Shown here one piece after another: positions 43,396-52,331 of a stretch of 64,000 nt of DNA (the first letter of the stretch is position 1; each line of letters starts with the position of its first letter). Both the position numbers and the translations under genes were made by a program. The notes under the pieces were generated by a model, which was given only the letters and a program-made list of their open reading frames with translations, did no database searches and was not told the DNA's origin. Origin of the DNA: Beijerinckia mobilis (lineage in GTDB: Bacteria; Pseudomonadota; Alphaproteobacteria; Rhizobiales; Beijerinckiaceae); the NCBI RefSeq assembly GCF_000745425.1, contig NZ_JQJH01000001.1, forward strand, positions 434,001 through 498,000. The letters run 5' to 3'.

Positions 43396-45189
43396 TCAGA
43401 CGAGCGCCAGTTCCTCTTCGAGGAAGGCTTTAACCTCATCTCCCTCGACCTTCTTTTCAACGAAACAATCGCCGATGCCGCGCGCGAGAATGAAGGTCAG
43501 CGCCCCGCGCTCCACCTTCTTATCCTGATACATGGCCGCAAGGATGGCCGCCGCATCCGCATCGAAATCAGAGATCTCGCGTATATGCGTCGGCAGGCCG
43601 ACGGCCCGCAGGTGGTTTTCCACGCGCAAGGCATCTTCGGCGCTGCAATAGCCGCGTCTGACGGAAAAACGGAAGGCGCAAGCCATGCCGATCGCGACAC
43701 CTTCTCCATGCACCAGCCTGATGCCATCGAAATGCGTCAAGGCCTCGAAGGCGTGGCCGAATGTGTGACCAAGGTTGAGGAGCGCGCGATCACCCGTCTC
43801 AAACTCATCCCGCTTGACGATGGCCGCCTTTGCCCGGCAGCTCGTCGCAATGGCATGGACACGATCCACTCCCCCCTGGAAGACATTCGGCCAATGGACT
43901 TCGAGCCAGACGAAAAAGGCCGGATCGTTGATCAAGCCATATTTGACCACTTCGGCATAACCCGCGCGAAATTCGCGTTTGGGCAAAGTTTCCAGCACCG
44001 CCGAATCCGCAAGAACGAGGGACGGCTGGTGGAAGGCGCCGATAAGATTCTTGCCATGCGGGGAATTGATGCCGGTCTTGCCGCCGACCGAGGAATCGAC
44101 CTGGGACAGAAGCGTCGTCGGCACCTGCACGAAACGCATGCCGCGCCGCACGCTGGCTGCGACGAAACCGGCGAGATCGCCGACAATTCCGCCGCCAAGC
44201 GCGACGATGAGATCGCGTCGCTCGAATTTGCCCGCGATCACGGCGTCGCAGACCTCGGCAAAGGTCGCGAAGGACTTCGAGCCTTCGCCCGGCCGAACCA
44301 CAATGGTCTCATACCGGATACCCTGGTTCCGGAGCGATTGTTCCAGTGCGGGAAGATGCTCACGCGCGACATTCTCATCGGTCACGATGGCGCAGGCAGC
44401 CTTGGGATCGAGCGCCGCGATGAGCGCGCCAGCCTCGGCGATGAGGTCGGGGCCGATATGGATCTTGTAAGATCGCGGTCCGAGATCGACCGGAACGATT
44501 TCAGTCACAGGAAGAGTCTGTCCGGGCTTGAGGATTTTTTTGACCCCCGCAGGGGGCAGCGGCGGCTTCGGGGAGAAACGCAGGTAGAATTCCAGCGCGT
44601 TCAGCATATCCTCGACGACGGCATCATGTGGCCCGTCACGGGATTCCACCGCAATATCGGCACGTGCATAGATCGGGTTGCGCTCGTCAAGAAGGCGGCG
44701 CAGGGTTTTTTCCGGCTCGCGTGTCTGTAAAAGCGGGCGGTGGCTGCGCTTTTTCACACGGCGCCACAAGACGTCATGTTCGGCCTTCAGCCAGATCGAG
44801 ACACCCTTTTCGACGATCCGGGCGCGGGTTTCCTCATTGATGAAAGCGCCGCCGCCGGTTGCAAGAACCTTGGGGCCTTCGGCAAGCAAGCGCGCCATGA
44901 CCCGGCGTTCGCCATCGCGGAAATAGCTTTCGCCATGGCGGGCGAAAATCTCGGTAATGGTCATGCCCGCCGCGGCCTCGATTTCCGCGTCGGCATCGGC
45001 GAAAGGCAGACCAAGCCGCTGTGCCAATCGCCGCCCCGTCGACGTTTTGCCGGACCCCATCAAGCCGACGAGCACGATGGAGCGAGGACCGAGGCTCGAA
45101 ACGATGGCGGCGGCACGCCGGTCCCGCGAAGATGGCTGCGGCGTCTCGGCCTGTTCCGTTTCGAAAAGCAATTTCGTGCCACCGCTCAT
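43396..45189 (-). CDS. aroKB: Fused shikimate kinase / 3-dehydroquinate synthase
   Basis: Bifunctional shikimate-pathway protein of 597 residues. Residues about 36-205 are shikimate kinase (AroK): Walker A GLMGSGKT at 42-49, FADADAEIE (shikimate-binding Asp), FRDGERRVM, TGGGAFI and the lid SHRPLLQ. Residues about 235-590 are 3-dehydroquinate synthase (AroB): EGSKS, VALGGGIVGDLAGFVAA, VPTTLLSQVDSSVGGKTGIN, KREFRAGYAEVVKYGLI and LLNLGHTFGHAFEA with zinc ligands. The join near residues 210-234 is a proline-rich linker (FSPKPPLPPAGVKK). The order matches the usual adjacent aroK-aroB genes, so fusion by loss of the intervening stop is likely. No frameshift is seen. Confidence 0.94.
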   Translation of the reverse strand: MSGGTKLLFETEQAETPQPSSRDRRAAAIVSSLGPRSIVLVGLMGSGKTSTGRRLAQRLGLPFADADAEIEAAAGMTITEIFARHGESYFRDGERRVMARLLAEGPKVLATGGGAFINEETRARIVEKGVSIWLKAEHDVLWRRVKKRSHRPLLQTREPEKTLRRLLDERNPIYARADIAVESRDGPHDAVVEDMLNALEFYLRFSPKPPLPPAGVKKILKPGQTLPVTEIVPVDLGPRSYKIHIGPDLIAEAGALIAALDPKAACAIVTDENVAREHLPALEQSLRNQGIRYETIVVRPGEGSKSFATFAEVCDAVIAGKFERRDLIVALGGGIVGDLAGFVAASVRRGMRFVQVPTTLLSQVDSSVGGKTGINSPHGKNLIGAFHQPSLVLADSAVLETLPKREFRAGYAEVVKYGLINDPAFFVWLEVHWPNVFQGGVDRVHAIATSCRAKAAIVKRDEFETGDRALLNLGHTFGHAFEALTHFDGIRLVHGEGVAIGMACAFRFSVRRGYCSAEDALRVENHLRAVGLPTHIREISDFDADAAAILAAMYQDKKVERGALTFILARGIGDCFVEKKVEGDEVKAFLEEELALV

Positions 45190-45353
45190 GCGAGGAAGAT
45201 CAATCTGAAGCTCTGGAATGGACAGGATGACGCCGATCCGTCCGAAAGTAAACGAGGAGCCCGCTGGACGGACTGAATCCTCTTGCCCTTCGGATCACGA
45301 GCACTCACCCCATCCGAGCTTCAGTTTAATCCTTCCATACAGAGTTTGAAGAC

Positions 45354-45833
45354 TTAATCTTCAAGGCCGCCAATATGCTTCTGGCTATAGAGCTGGACGC
45401 CAAGCTGACGAATCAATTCCTGCTGCGTTTCGAGGAAATCGATATGTTTTTCCTCATCCTTGAGGAGATCGTCATAAAGTTCCTTGCTTACGCGATCATG
45501 GACGCTGGCGGAATATTCGGCGGCTTCGAGATAAAGGGCGCGGGCCTCAAGTTCGGAGGCGAGATCGCAGGCAATGATCTCTTCCACCGTCTGGCCGATC
45601 TTCAACGGGTCGAGAACCTGCAGATTGGCGAAACCTTCCAGAAACAGGATGCGATGCACGAACCGATCGGCGTGCTGCATTTCCTCGATCGATTCCTCGC
45701 GCCATTTCTTGGCGAGATCCTTGAAGCCCCAATTATCGAGGACACGATAATGCAGCCAATATTGGTTGATGGACGTCAATTCGCTGCGCAGGCTGCGATT
45801 GAGGTAATCAAGGACTTTCTCGTCGCCCTTCAT
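45354..45833 (-). CDS. bfr: Bacterioferritin
   Basis: Haem-containing iron-storage protein, 159 residues, assembling into a 24-mer cage. It starts MKGDEKVLDYLN, close to E. coli Bfr. The haem ligand Met52 is present (EEMQHADRF). Ferroxidase ligands Glu18, Glu51, His54, Glu94-region (SELEARALYLE) and Glu127/His130 (DEEKHIDFLE) are all present. Ribosome site GGGAG upstream. A bacterioferritin-associated ferredoxin lies 339 bp upstream on the same strand, its usual electron donor for iron release. Confidence 0.96.
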   Translation of the reverse strand: MKGDEKVLDYLNRSLRSELTSINQYWLHYRVLDNWGFKDLAKKWREESIEEMQHADRFVHRILFLEGFANLQVLDPLKIGQTVEEIIACDLASELEARALYLEAAEYSASVHDRVSKELYDDLLKDEEKHIDFLETQQELIRQLGVQLYSQKHIGGLED

Positions 45834-46172
45834 CTTGTCACACTCCCTTGATGGAAAAATCCTACCGCCCTAAGCGCGGGTTGTAAGTAGGTTCACAGCC
45901 GCATCGAACGGGCGCTATGAAAACAGACCGCCCGTTGAACCCGTGCCCTGCGAAGCGACGGATCGACTCGTTTAGTTTATAAGAATGTTTAAGAAAGAGC
46001 GAAAGGGCCGCAACAAGACAGTTGCAGCCTCCGGCATGCTATTCAATTGGAATTATTCTTAGTTTTTATCGATAATTTTTCTGTCACCTGATTTTGCGAA
46101 AATATCTTGCAGATACAGGAACTTTTCCTTCAGATCATCACAAAGCCAAAGAGCAATCGAGACGCATTCTCA
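45834..46172. other. Intergenic region bfd / bfr
   Basis: 339 bp, AT-rich around 45970-46110, holding the bfr promoter. It contains an ICE-like dyad at 46046-46062. Otherwise no gene or hairpin terminator seen. Confidence 0.45.
46046..46062 (-). promoter_or_regulatory. Iron-control-element-like dyad upstream of bfr
   Basis: ATTGGAATTATTCTTAG resembles the Irr box (TTTAGAA-N3-TTCTAAA) at 12 of 16 positions counted by eye. It lies 213 bp before bfr. Irr control of bfr is known in Hyphomicrobiales; this site is inference. Confidence 0.4.
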
Positions 46173-46478
46173 TTAGCAGGCCGAAGAATCGGCCGCCAGG
46201 AGAACCTGCTCGCCAGCCACGACGGGCATCGACGGCATTTCCTGATCGCAGGCATTGTCACCGGAGGAACAGGAAGCAGAACAATCAACCGGAGCCACCA
46301 GCTTCCCCTTGTTGAGAGCTTCGTCGATGAGCTTGCGGACCGTCGCGAAACAGCGCCGGCAGTTTGGGTTGCAGCCAAGACATTTATAAAGCGCTCCTGG
46401 CGTGCGGGGGCAGGAACCACTGTCGAGTGTCGCCTTAATCTTCGTGTCCGTCAGAACATTACAGGAGCATACGATCAT
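46173..46478 (-). CDS. bfd: Bacterioferritin-associated ferredoxin with extended C-terminus
   Basis: [2Fe-2S] protein that reduces bacterioferritin iron for release. 101 residues from ATG 46476-46478; TTG 46481 is one codon earlier. Cluster ligands Cys4-x-Cys6 and Cys40-x2-Cys43 follow the Bfd pattern (MIVCSCN, NPNCRRC). Two additional cysteines precede them (Cys33, Cys36). Typical Bfd ends near residue 65-70; here about 35 more residues follow, containing four cysteines (VDCSASCSSGDNACDQ and a terminal Cys). The role of the tail is unknown. It is next to bfr. Confidence 0.85.
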   Translation of the reverse strand: MIVCSCNVLTDTKIKATLDSGSCPRTPGALYKCLGCNPNCRRCFATVRKLIDEALNKGKLVAPVDCSASCSSGDNACDQEMPSMPVVAGEQVLLAADSSAC

Positions 46479-47290
46479 CAACGCACCCGAGCTGTTTGAG
46501 TTCTTGCCTGCTCAAAGAACAGATAACCAAATATTGCCTTTTTCGCAAGTGCAATAAATGTTTTTATAATTATTCAAAATCGAAACCCGAAGATTACTGA
46601 CATTGTAACCATTCCAATCAAGCGATTCCTGAAGGCTCATGCCGTTGGAAAAGCTTTCTTGGCGACATAACTATTCTCCCTATACTAAAAAATACTGCAC
46701 TTGCTTCACACGAAGCACGACAGGGCCGCCCGAACCACAAGCACCGACCAGAGGGCCAAGGCTTCATCACGATAGAGTGCGATGATGAACCCGCGCCATG
46801 TCTGCAGTAGGACATGCATCTGCACTGCCTTCCACCCAAAGCAAGAACGCGGCCATTCTTGAGAAGCATTCGCAATAAATGGCCGACCGTCCTTGGCGAC
46901 GTCGGGACGTGCCATTGCCCCTGTCCTGGTGGGAGGTCAAAACATGGCTAATAAAATTTTAACAAACCCGGCCTATGCTGGAAGCTGCTTATCCCTTCCA
47001 GACACCACCGCATTCTTGCTGTTTTTTTCGCGCACTTGCTCTTTCCCGGCGCAACCTCTTATATCGACGCTCTGGCTGATCATCGTCCGGAGAAGACTCT
47101 CGACGGAATGAGCCAGCAGGAGTTCAGCCACGACGGACCGGCGCTGTCGCAGGCTTTGCAATGCGCTTGTCAAACCGCATATCCCGTCGAACCGATGATC
47201 AAACCGCGACCAGGATGGAAAAGAATGCATCCTTTCACTCCATGGCCGAAACGCACTCTTTGGAACGACACGCGGCGCGGACGAACTTCC
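46479..47290. other. Long region before the D,D-carboxypeptidase gene
   Basis: 812 bp with no gene I can support. A reverse-strand frame at 46706-46915 (69 codons, WKAVQMHVLLQTWRGF) has some protein character but no ribosome site or family. The forward frame of the carboxypeptidase is open from 47036, yet residues before 47291 are not signal-peptide-like. AT-rich stretch at 46540-46600. Confidence 0.35.
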
Positions 47291-48871
47291 ATGCATCGTT
47301 CCTTTCCACATCTTCTGGCCAAATGGCGCGATGTTTTGCGTCACGCTTGCCGCGCCGCCTCAATGATCGCCCTCGCCTGCGCGGCGAGCCTTCCGGCGCA
47401 GGCGCAGCCCGGTATCGTCGTGGATCTCGCAAGCGGGGCCGTCCTATACGAGAATGAGGCGACACGGCCCTGGTATCCCGCCTCGCTTACCAAATTGATG
47501 ACCGTCTACGTCGCCCTTTCGGCGGTACGGGACCATCGGCTCGGCTTGGACACGCCCATCGTCGTATCGGCGCGCGCCAATTCCATGCCGCCATCCAAGA
47601 TGGGTTTTCGTCCCGGTACCCAGGTGACGCTCGCCAATGCCCTCAAAATGCTGATGGTCAAATCGGCCAACGATATTGCCATCGCCATTGCGGAAGGTGT
47701 GTCGGGATCAGTGGAAGCCTTCGCCGACGACATGAATGCCGCCGCCGCCGAGATCGGCCTGCGGCAATCGCATTTCGTCAATCCGAACGGTCTTCACAAT
47801 CCTCAGCACTATTCATCGGCGCGCGACATGGCGCTGCTCGCCCGCGCGCTCTATTTGCGGTTCCCGCAATATTCCGAACTCTACAATATCGGCGCCCTCC
47901 GGTTCGGCAACCAAATCATCCAGAACCACAACAACATGCTCGGCCGCTATCCAGGTGTCGACGGCATGAAGACCGGATACACTTGTCCGGCCGGATTCAA
48001 TATCGTCATCAGCGCACAGCAGGGCGAACACCGGCTGATCGTCGTCGTACTCGGTTCGCCCAATGTCGAGACCCGCACCATCAAGACCGCCGCTCTGCTC
48101 GATCGCGCCTTCGGCGGCCTCGACCGGCCGATCACCACACTCGATGCCTTGCCGACTCCAGCGCCAGCCCTGCCGTCCCCCTATGACGCCTGCCGCAATC
48201 GCGCGCGGCTCATGGGCGAAGCGGAAGCCGAAATCGACGCACTGATGACGCCGCTGCAGAATGCCGCCTATACGCCACAGCCGGAACGCGCCTTTGTGTT
48301 CAACACTAACGCGCTCGCCAGCGCGGTACCGCTGTCCTCGCGCATTACCCTGATGCCGCGCCCGGTCTTCGATCCGGAGCCGGTCTTCGTCGGCGCCGCC
48401 ACCAATTATTCCGGTCCGGTCGCTCAGGCCCGCGCACCGCACAGCCCGATCGGCTCAGAGCCCATGCCGGCGCTCGCCAGCGCCTATGCGCCCAAAACGG
48501 CCCCATCCCGCACCGCCTCGCCTCTGGCACCCGATCTTGACGCTGTCCCGCTCAAACAGCCGCTCGCGACATCCGGCTTCTTCACGCCTCCCGCGTCAAT
48601 CCCCCGTCATGGCCGGACAATTTCCCGCTTCAAGCCGCCGCCACGGCCTGCCGTTGGACATCCCGTCGTCAATCACAAACACAAGAATATTGTCGTCGTC
48701 GTCAAGCCAAGCGTTCCTGTCAAAGTCGCAGCGCCGCTGCCGCCGAAACTCACGGAAAAATCAACACCGAAACCGGTAACCAAAGTAACGGCCAAGGAAG
48801 CGACAAAACCGGCGCCTGCGCATCCCGTCAAAACACCCGCGAAGCCCGCCACGAAAAGCCATCTCCCCTGA
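47291..48871 (+). CDS. D-alanyl-D-alanine carboxypeptidase (S11, DacC/PBP5-like)
   Basis: Periplasmic penicillin-binding protein that trims the stem peptide of peptidoglycan. 526 residues from ATG 47291. Signal peptide MIALACAASLPAQAQ (about 25-39). Catalytic motifs: Ser65-x-x-Lys68 (ASLTK), Ser125-Ala-Asn127, and KTG 227-229 (GMKTGYTCPAGFN). After the peptidase domain (about residue 290) comes a long Pro/Ala/Lys-rich tail with two lysine-rich stretches (KPVTKVTAKEATKPAPAHP). The tail may bind the cell wall or outer membrane; it is longer than in E. coli PBP5/6, which end in an amphipathic helix. Relatives in Hyphomicrobiales have similar tails. Confidence 0.9.
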   Translation: MHRSFPHLLAKWRDVLRHACRAASMIALACAASLPAQAQPGIVVDLASGAVLYENEATRPWYPASLTKLMTVYVALSAVRDHRLGLDTPIVVSARANSMPPSKMGFRPGTQVTLANALKMLMVKSANDIAIAIAEGVSGSVEAFADDMNAAAAEIGLRQSHFVNPNGLHNPQHYSSARDMALLARALYLRFPQYSELYNIGALRFGNQIIQNHNNMLGRYPGVDGMKTGYTCPAGFNIVISAQQGEHRLIVVVLGSPNVETRTIKTAALLDRAFGGLDRPITTLDALPTPAPALPSPYDACRNRARLMGEAEAEIDALMTPLQNAAYTPQPERAFVFNTNALASAVPLSSRITLMPRPVFDPEPVFVGAATNYSGPVAQARAPHSPIGSEPMPALASAYAPKTAPSRTASPLAPDLDAVPLKQPLATSGFFTPPASIPRHGRTISRFKPPPRPAVGHPVVNHKHKNIVVVVKPSVPVKVAAPLPPKLTEKSTPKPVTKVTAKEATKPAPAHPVKTPAKPATKSHLP

Positions 48872-49234
48872 GGCCCGGCTCTTCCGGTGGAATGCCGCCC
48901 ACCCGATATATTGACCGGAACATTCCTCGGCGTTCATGATTGCTTCGTGGGGAGTCCACTTGCTGGACCCGTTTGACGTAATATTATAACAAATTCCCCG
49001 GCAAGGGCATTGAACGGGCTTCCGCTCTCCTCATTCAAACGTCATCATCACATCTCAATGAGACGCGAGGAATCTTGGAGACGCGAGGAATCTGGCTCGG
49101 ACGAGGTCAAGAAGAGGCAGCGTCGCACAATCCGGGTTCGTGACGCTGGCGTGCCCTTGCCTCAGGCTTGCACCGCAACGCTCCGAAAGCGGTGAGCGGA
49201 AACAGGTGAGCCGAACGCGTGGAGTCGCAAGGCA
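48872..49234. other. Intergenic region before the CobW gene
   Basis: 363 bp, no supported gene. It contains GAGACGCGAGGAATCT twice (49060-49075 and 49078-49093, 18-bp period). This region would contain the promoter of the CobW gene; no zinc (Zur) box could be recognised. Confidence 0.4.
49060..49093. repeat. 16-bp direct repeat, 18-bp period
   Basis: GAGACGCGAGGAATCT is repeated exactly at 49060-49075 and 49078-49093, 142 bp before the CobW gene. Confidence 0.85.
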
Positions 49235-50413
49235 ATGTCGGAAATTTCAAAAAGGCCGCCCCCACCCCTGCCCTTGAGCATTCTTACCGGTTTCCTCGGC
49301 AGCGGCAAAACCACTCTCCTGAACCGGCTGCTGCGCGATCCCGGCCTCGCCGACACATTGGTCATCATCAATGAATTCGGCGAAATCGGTCTCGATCATC
49401 TTCTGGTCGAAAAAGCGGATGGCGATCTCCTCGTCATGAGTTCCGGCTGCCTCTGCTGCACCATTCGCGGTGATCTCATCGCCACACTGGAAGACATGCT
49501 GCGCCGCCGCGACAATGACCGTATGCCGGCGTTTCAACGCGTCATCATCGAGACCACAGGCCTCGCCGATCCAGCTCCGGTGATGCATACGATCATGTAT
49601 CATCCCTATCTGATGTTGCGGTTCCGCCTCGATGGGGTGATTACCACTGTCGATGCGGTCAATGGCAATGCAACACTCGACGCCTATCCGGAAGCAGTCA
49701 AACAGGTGGCGGTGGCCGATCGCCTGGTTCTGACCAAGCGGGATCTCGTCACCGACCCCAGCGCTTTCGCAAGCCTTCTCGGACGCCTGACGGCGCTCAA
49801 CCCGGGCGCGGTCCAACTCGACGCAGCACGCGGCGAGGCCGATGCCGCGCATCTCCTCGATGCCGGCCTCTACAACCCGCGCACGAAATCCCTCGATGTG
49901 CAAAGCTGGCTGCGGGCCGACGCCTATCCGGAGGCGCACGACCACGAGCATGGGCACGGAGACGGGCATGATCATGCGCCAACACACAATCCGTCTCACG
50001 GCCCGTCCCACGGCCATGACGTCAACCGGCATGATGCCTCGATCCGCGCCTTCTGTCTGCGCGATCCGCAGCCACTCGATGTCCAGGGATGGGCTTTGTT
50101 TCTTGATCTCCTGCGCCAGGTCCATGGGCCCAATCTGCTGCGTGTCAAAGGTATCGTATCGCTTGCCGATGACCCCGGCCGCCCCGTTGTCATCCATGGC
50201 GTCCAGCATGTGTTTCATCCGCCGCACCGGATGGACCATTGGCCAAGCGATGATCACTCGACCCGGCTTGTCTTCATCCTGAAGGATATGCAACCCTCTT
50301 TCGTCGAGGGTCTGTGGCGCGCCGTCAGCAATGCGCCCATGCCCGGCCGCCCCGATGCCGCAGCGCTCGCCGACAATCCCCTGAGCCCGAAACCCGGCGG
50401 CCTTCTCGCCTGA
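49235..50413 (+). CDS. CobW/COG0523-family metal-chaperone GTPase
   Basis: 392-residue P-loop GTPase of the family that delivers zinc, cobalt or other metals to target proteins. Walker A GFLGSGKT at 19-26; metal motif C-x-C-C in [12 protein letters not shown]; Walker [14 protein letters not shown]; base motif LTKRDL. A histidine/aspartate-rich loop ([13 protein letters not shown] and further His pairs) occupies about residues 234-266 and would bind metal. C-terminal CobW_C domain with [10 protein letters not shown]. The S4 gene begins 32 bp after its stop. Which metal is served is not visible. Confidence 0.92.
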   Translation: MSEISKRPPPPLPLSILTGFLGSGKTTLLNRLLRDPGLADTLVIINEFGEIGLDHLLVEKADGDLLVMSSGCLCCTIRGDLIATLEDMLRRRDNDRMPAFQRVIIETTGLADPAPVMHTIMYHPYLMLRFRLDGVITTVDAVNGNATLDAYPEAVKQVAVADRLVLTKRDLVTDPSAFASLLGRLTALNPGAVQLDAARGEADAAHLLDAGLYNPRTKSLDVQSWLRADAYPEAHDHEHGHGDGHDHAPTHNPSHGPSHGHDVNRHDASIRAFCLRDPQPLDVQGWALFLDLLRQVHGPNLLRVKGIVSLADDPGRPVVIHGVQHVFHPPHRMDHWPSDDHSTRLVFILKDMQPSFVEGLWRAVSNAPMPGRPDAAALADNPLSPKPGGLLA

Positions 50414-50445
50414 TAAAGGATCCCGCTGGAGAGAAGAGGAACGCC

Positions 50446-50736
50446 ATGGAAACATCCGCGAGCCAGCGCATCGACAAATGGCTCTGGTTTGCGCGGGTCG
50501 TGAAAACGCGGACGCTCGCCACCCGTCTCGTCAGCGAGGGCTATGTCCGGCTGAACAGCCGCAAAATCACCACGCCCGCAAAGCTGGTCGTCGCCGGTGA
50601 TGTCCTGACCATCGCGCTCGAAACCCGGGTCCGCGTGCTGCGCGTCGTCGCGCCGGGCGAACGGCGCGGCGGCTATCCCGAGGCGAAACTTCTGTTCGAG
50701 GAATTGACCGATGGCGTACCGGACGCGGCCCTATGA
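50446..50736 (+). CDS. S4-domain RNA-binding protein (Hsp15/HslR-like)
   Basis: 96-residue protein starting METSASQRIDKWLWFARVVK, with AGAGGAA upstream of ATG 50446. The S4 domain occupies residues 8-65 (RIDKWLWFARVVKTRTLATR, VRLNSRKITTPAKLV). E. coli Hsp15 binds free 50S subunits with a stalled nascent chain. In related genomes this gene precedes fdxA and carD, as it does here. Confidence 0.9.
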   Translation: METSASQRIDKWLWFARVVKTRTLATRLVSEGYVRLNSRKITTPAKLVVAGDVLTIALETRVRVLRVVAPGERRGGYPEAKLLFEELTDGVPDAAL

Positions 50737-51063
50737 TCCCCACGCATCGAGACCTGTCTCGTCCACGGGAACAAGCGCCGGAAACAGCGACGCAGCGGTG
50801 ACCTTGGACGGCGCCAGACCACTCGCTGTAAACACGATGATTCCGATTGATAAAATCGGCGATTTTGCGCACAGCGACGGAGACCGAGGCTCAAACCCGC
50901 AGGTTTAAAGTGTGGGGCCGGTTCCGTTTGTCAGAATCGAGGCGCCACCCCATCTATCAGGACATGCTAAACAGAAACAGTCGGAGTGAATCGCTTCGCG
51001 ATTGCGAATGCAGCCGAACAGGTCGAGCCGATGCGGCCCTTCGCATCGCGCCAGGAGAAAACC
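50737..51063. other. Intergenic region before fdxA
   Basis: 327 bp, no gene. A dyad AAAATC-GGC-GATTTT (50852-50866) in an AT-rich patch and a small hairpin AATCGC-TTC-GCGATT near 50989 lie upstream of fdxA; they are promoter/operator candidates. Confidence 0.4.
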
Positions 51064-51402
51064 ATGAGTTATGTCGTCCTCGAAAATTGTATCAAGTGCA
51101 AATATATGGACTGCGTCGAGGTCTGTCCGGTCGATTGCTTCTACGAAGGCGAGACGATGCTCGTCATCAATCCCGACGAATGTATCGATTGCGGCGTCTG
51201 TGAGCCCGAATGCCCGGCCGAAGCCATCAAGCCCGATACGGTTACGGGGCTCGAGAAATGGCAGGCGCTGAACCGGAAAATGGCACAATATTGGCCGAAT
51301 GTGACCGTGAAGCGCGACGCCCCGCCGGAAGCCAAGCAGTTTGACGGCCGCCCCGGCAAATTCGACGCCTTCTTCAATGAAAACCCCGGTCAGGGAGACT
51401 GA
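51064..51402 (+). CDS. fdxA: 7Fe ferredoxin FdxA
   Basis: Cytoplasmic ferredoxin with one [3Fe-4S] and one [4Fe-4S] cluster, 112 residues. First half: Cys9-x2-Cys12-x4-Cys17-x3-Cys21-Pro ([18 protein letters not shown]); second: [16 protein letters not shown]. The C-terminus ([16 protein letters not shown]) is the usual FdxA extension. Widely conserved in alphaproteobacteria next to carD. Ribosome site AGGAG before ATG 51064. Confidence 0.96.
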   Translation: MSYVVLENCIKCKYMDCVEVCPVDCFYEGETMLVINPDECIDCGVCEPECPAEAIKPDTVTGLEKWQALNRKMAQYWPNVTVKRDAPPEAKQFDGRPGKFDAFFNENPGQGD

Positions 51403-52331
51403 CCGGAGCACGCGCGATCGCTCCGACTGGGGCCGGCCCAAACCCGCCGGCCCGAAGCGGCGAACTCAGGCGGCGAACTCAAGCGGCCAGTCCAGCCACC
51501 ATTCCGGTGAGCCAGTCCCAGGGGCGTGAAATCTCGGAGCGCGCCGAACGAAGCACCTTGAGGGGCGTGGCCAGCTCATAGGGGAATCCGCCTCTTCGGA
51601 TGAAGCCAACCCGCGCCTGCTCCATTGCGGAAGGTTTCAATATCTCAGACCTTGAATTGCACTCCGCCCCTTGAACAGCAGGTGATACGCCCGATCGTTC
51701 TGCCACATTCCACGACCGAACATGACGCCGTCTGGAACGAAGAACAGATACAGATAAAGCAGGAAGATAAATGGGAGGCATTCCCGATAAGCCTAAATTA
51801 TAGGCATATTTTCTCCTCATTTGCAGTCGGAGAGGAGAATCTTGCAAGCAAGATGCATCTTTTTTGATTTTTCATGAAAATGTGCTATTGTATCGAGTAG
51901 ATGGAAATTTTTGGTACAATCCTTGGCCGACACATCCAATAGTCCCAATGGTTTCGGATAGATTCGCATTCAAGGTCCCGCCTGGATGCGGTCGCCTGCG
52001 TGCATTTCGCACGTTCGATCCCGGTCTTATTTGAAGTCCGATCCATCATTTCAGTTTCTAAATTAGTCAAGCCATACGGACTTTCCCGTTTCTCGAAATC
52101 CACCCGCGCTTGATCGCTTCCAGCAGCGGGCCAGGAAACGTCTCCGAATCTGTGTCCGTCAAGTCATTAAGGCGAGGTCAATAACAGCACGTTTCAAATC
52201 GGCTCCAGACGCGCAAGCGGGCGGCGTCGCATTGAAACAGACGGGATGGGATTCACCCGTCAGCGCTAACACGAGGGTCCCTGACCTGTCGCCGCCATTC
52301 CGGCGCCTGGTCCTTAAGGAGTTCGCTGTCG
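51403..52331. other. 929-bp gap between fdxA and carD
   Basis: Unusually long spacer for this conserved gene pair. A GC hairpin GGGCCGGC/GCCGGCCC at 51430-51453 may end the fdxA transcript. A 13-bp tandem duplication follows (51457-51482). A reverse frame at 51479-51847 ends ATPLKVLRSARSEISRPWDW..., with some protein character but no ribosome site; it may be a gene remnant. The part at 51780-52080 is AT-rich and shows nothing I can name. Confidence 0.4.
51457..51482. repeat. 13-bp tandem duplication after fdxA
   Basis: GCGGCGAACTCA recurs with a 13-bp period (51457 and 51470), just after the GC-rich hairpin that follows fdxA. Confidence 0.8.

Noticed and set aside
46706..46915. 69-codon reverse frame (WKAVQMHVLLQTWRGF)
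   Set aside because: Some protein character, but no ribosome site, family or conserved context; kept only as a note in the intergenic entry.
51479..51847. 122-codon reverse frame after fdxA
   Set aside because: N-terminal half looks random; only the last 45 residues look protein-like. Not supported as a gene.
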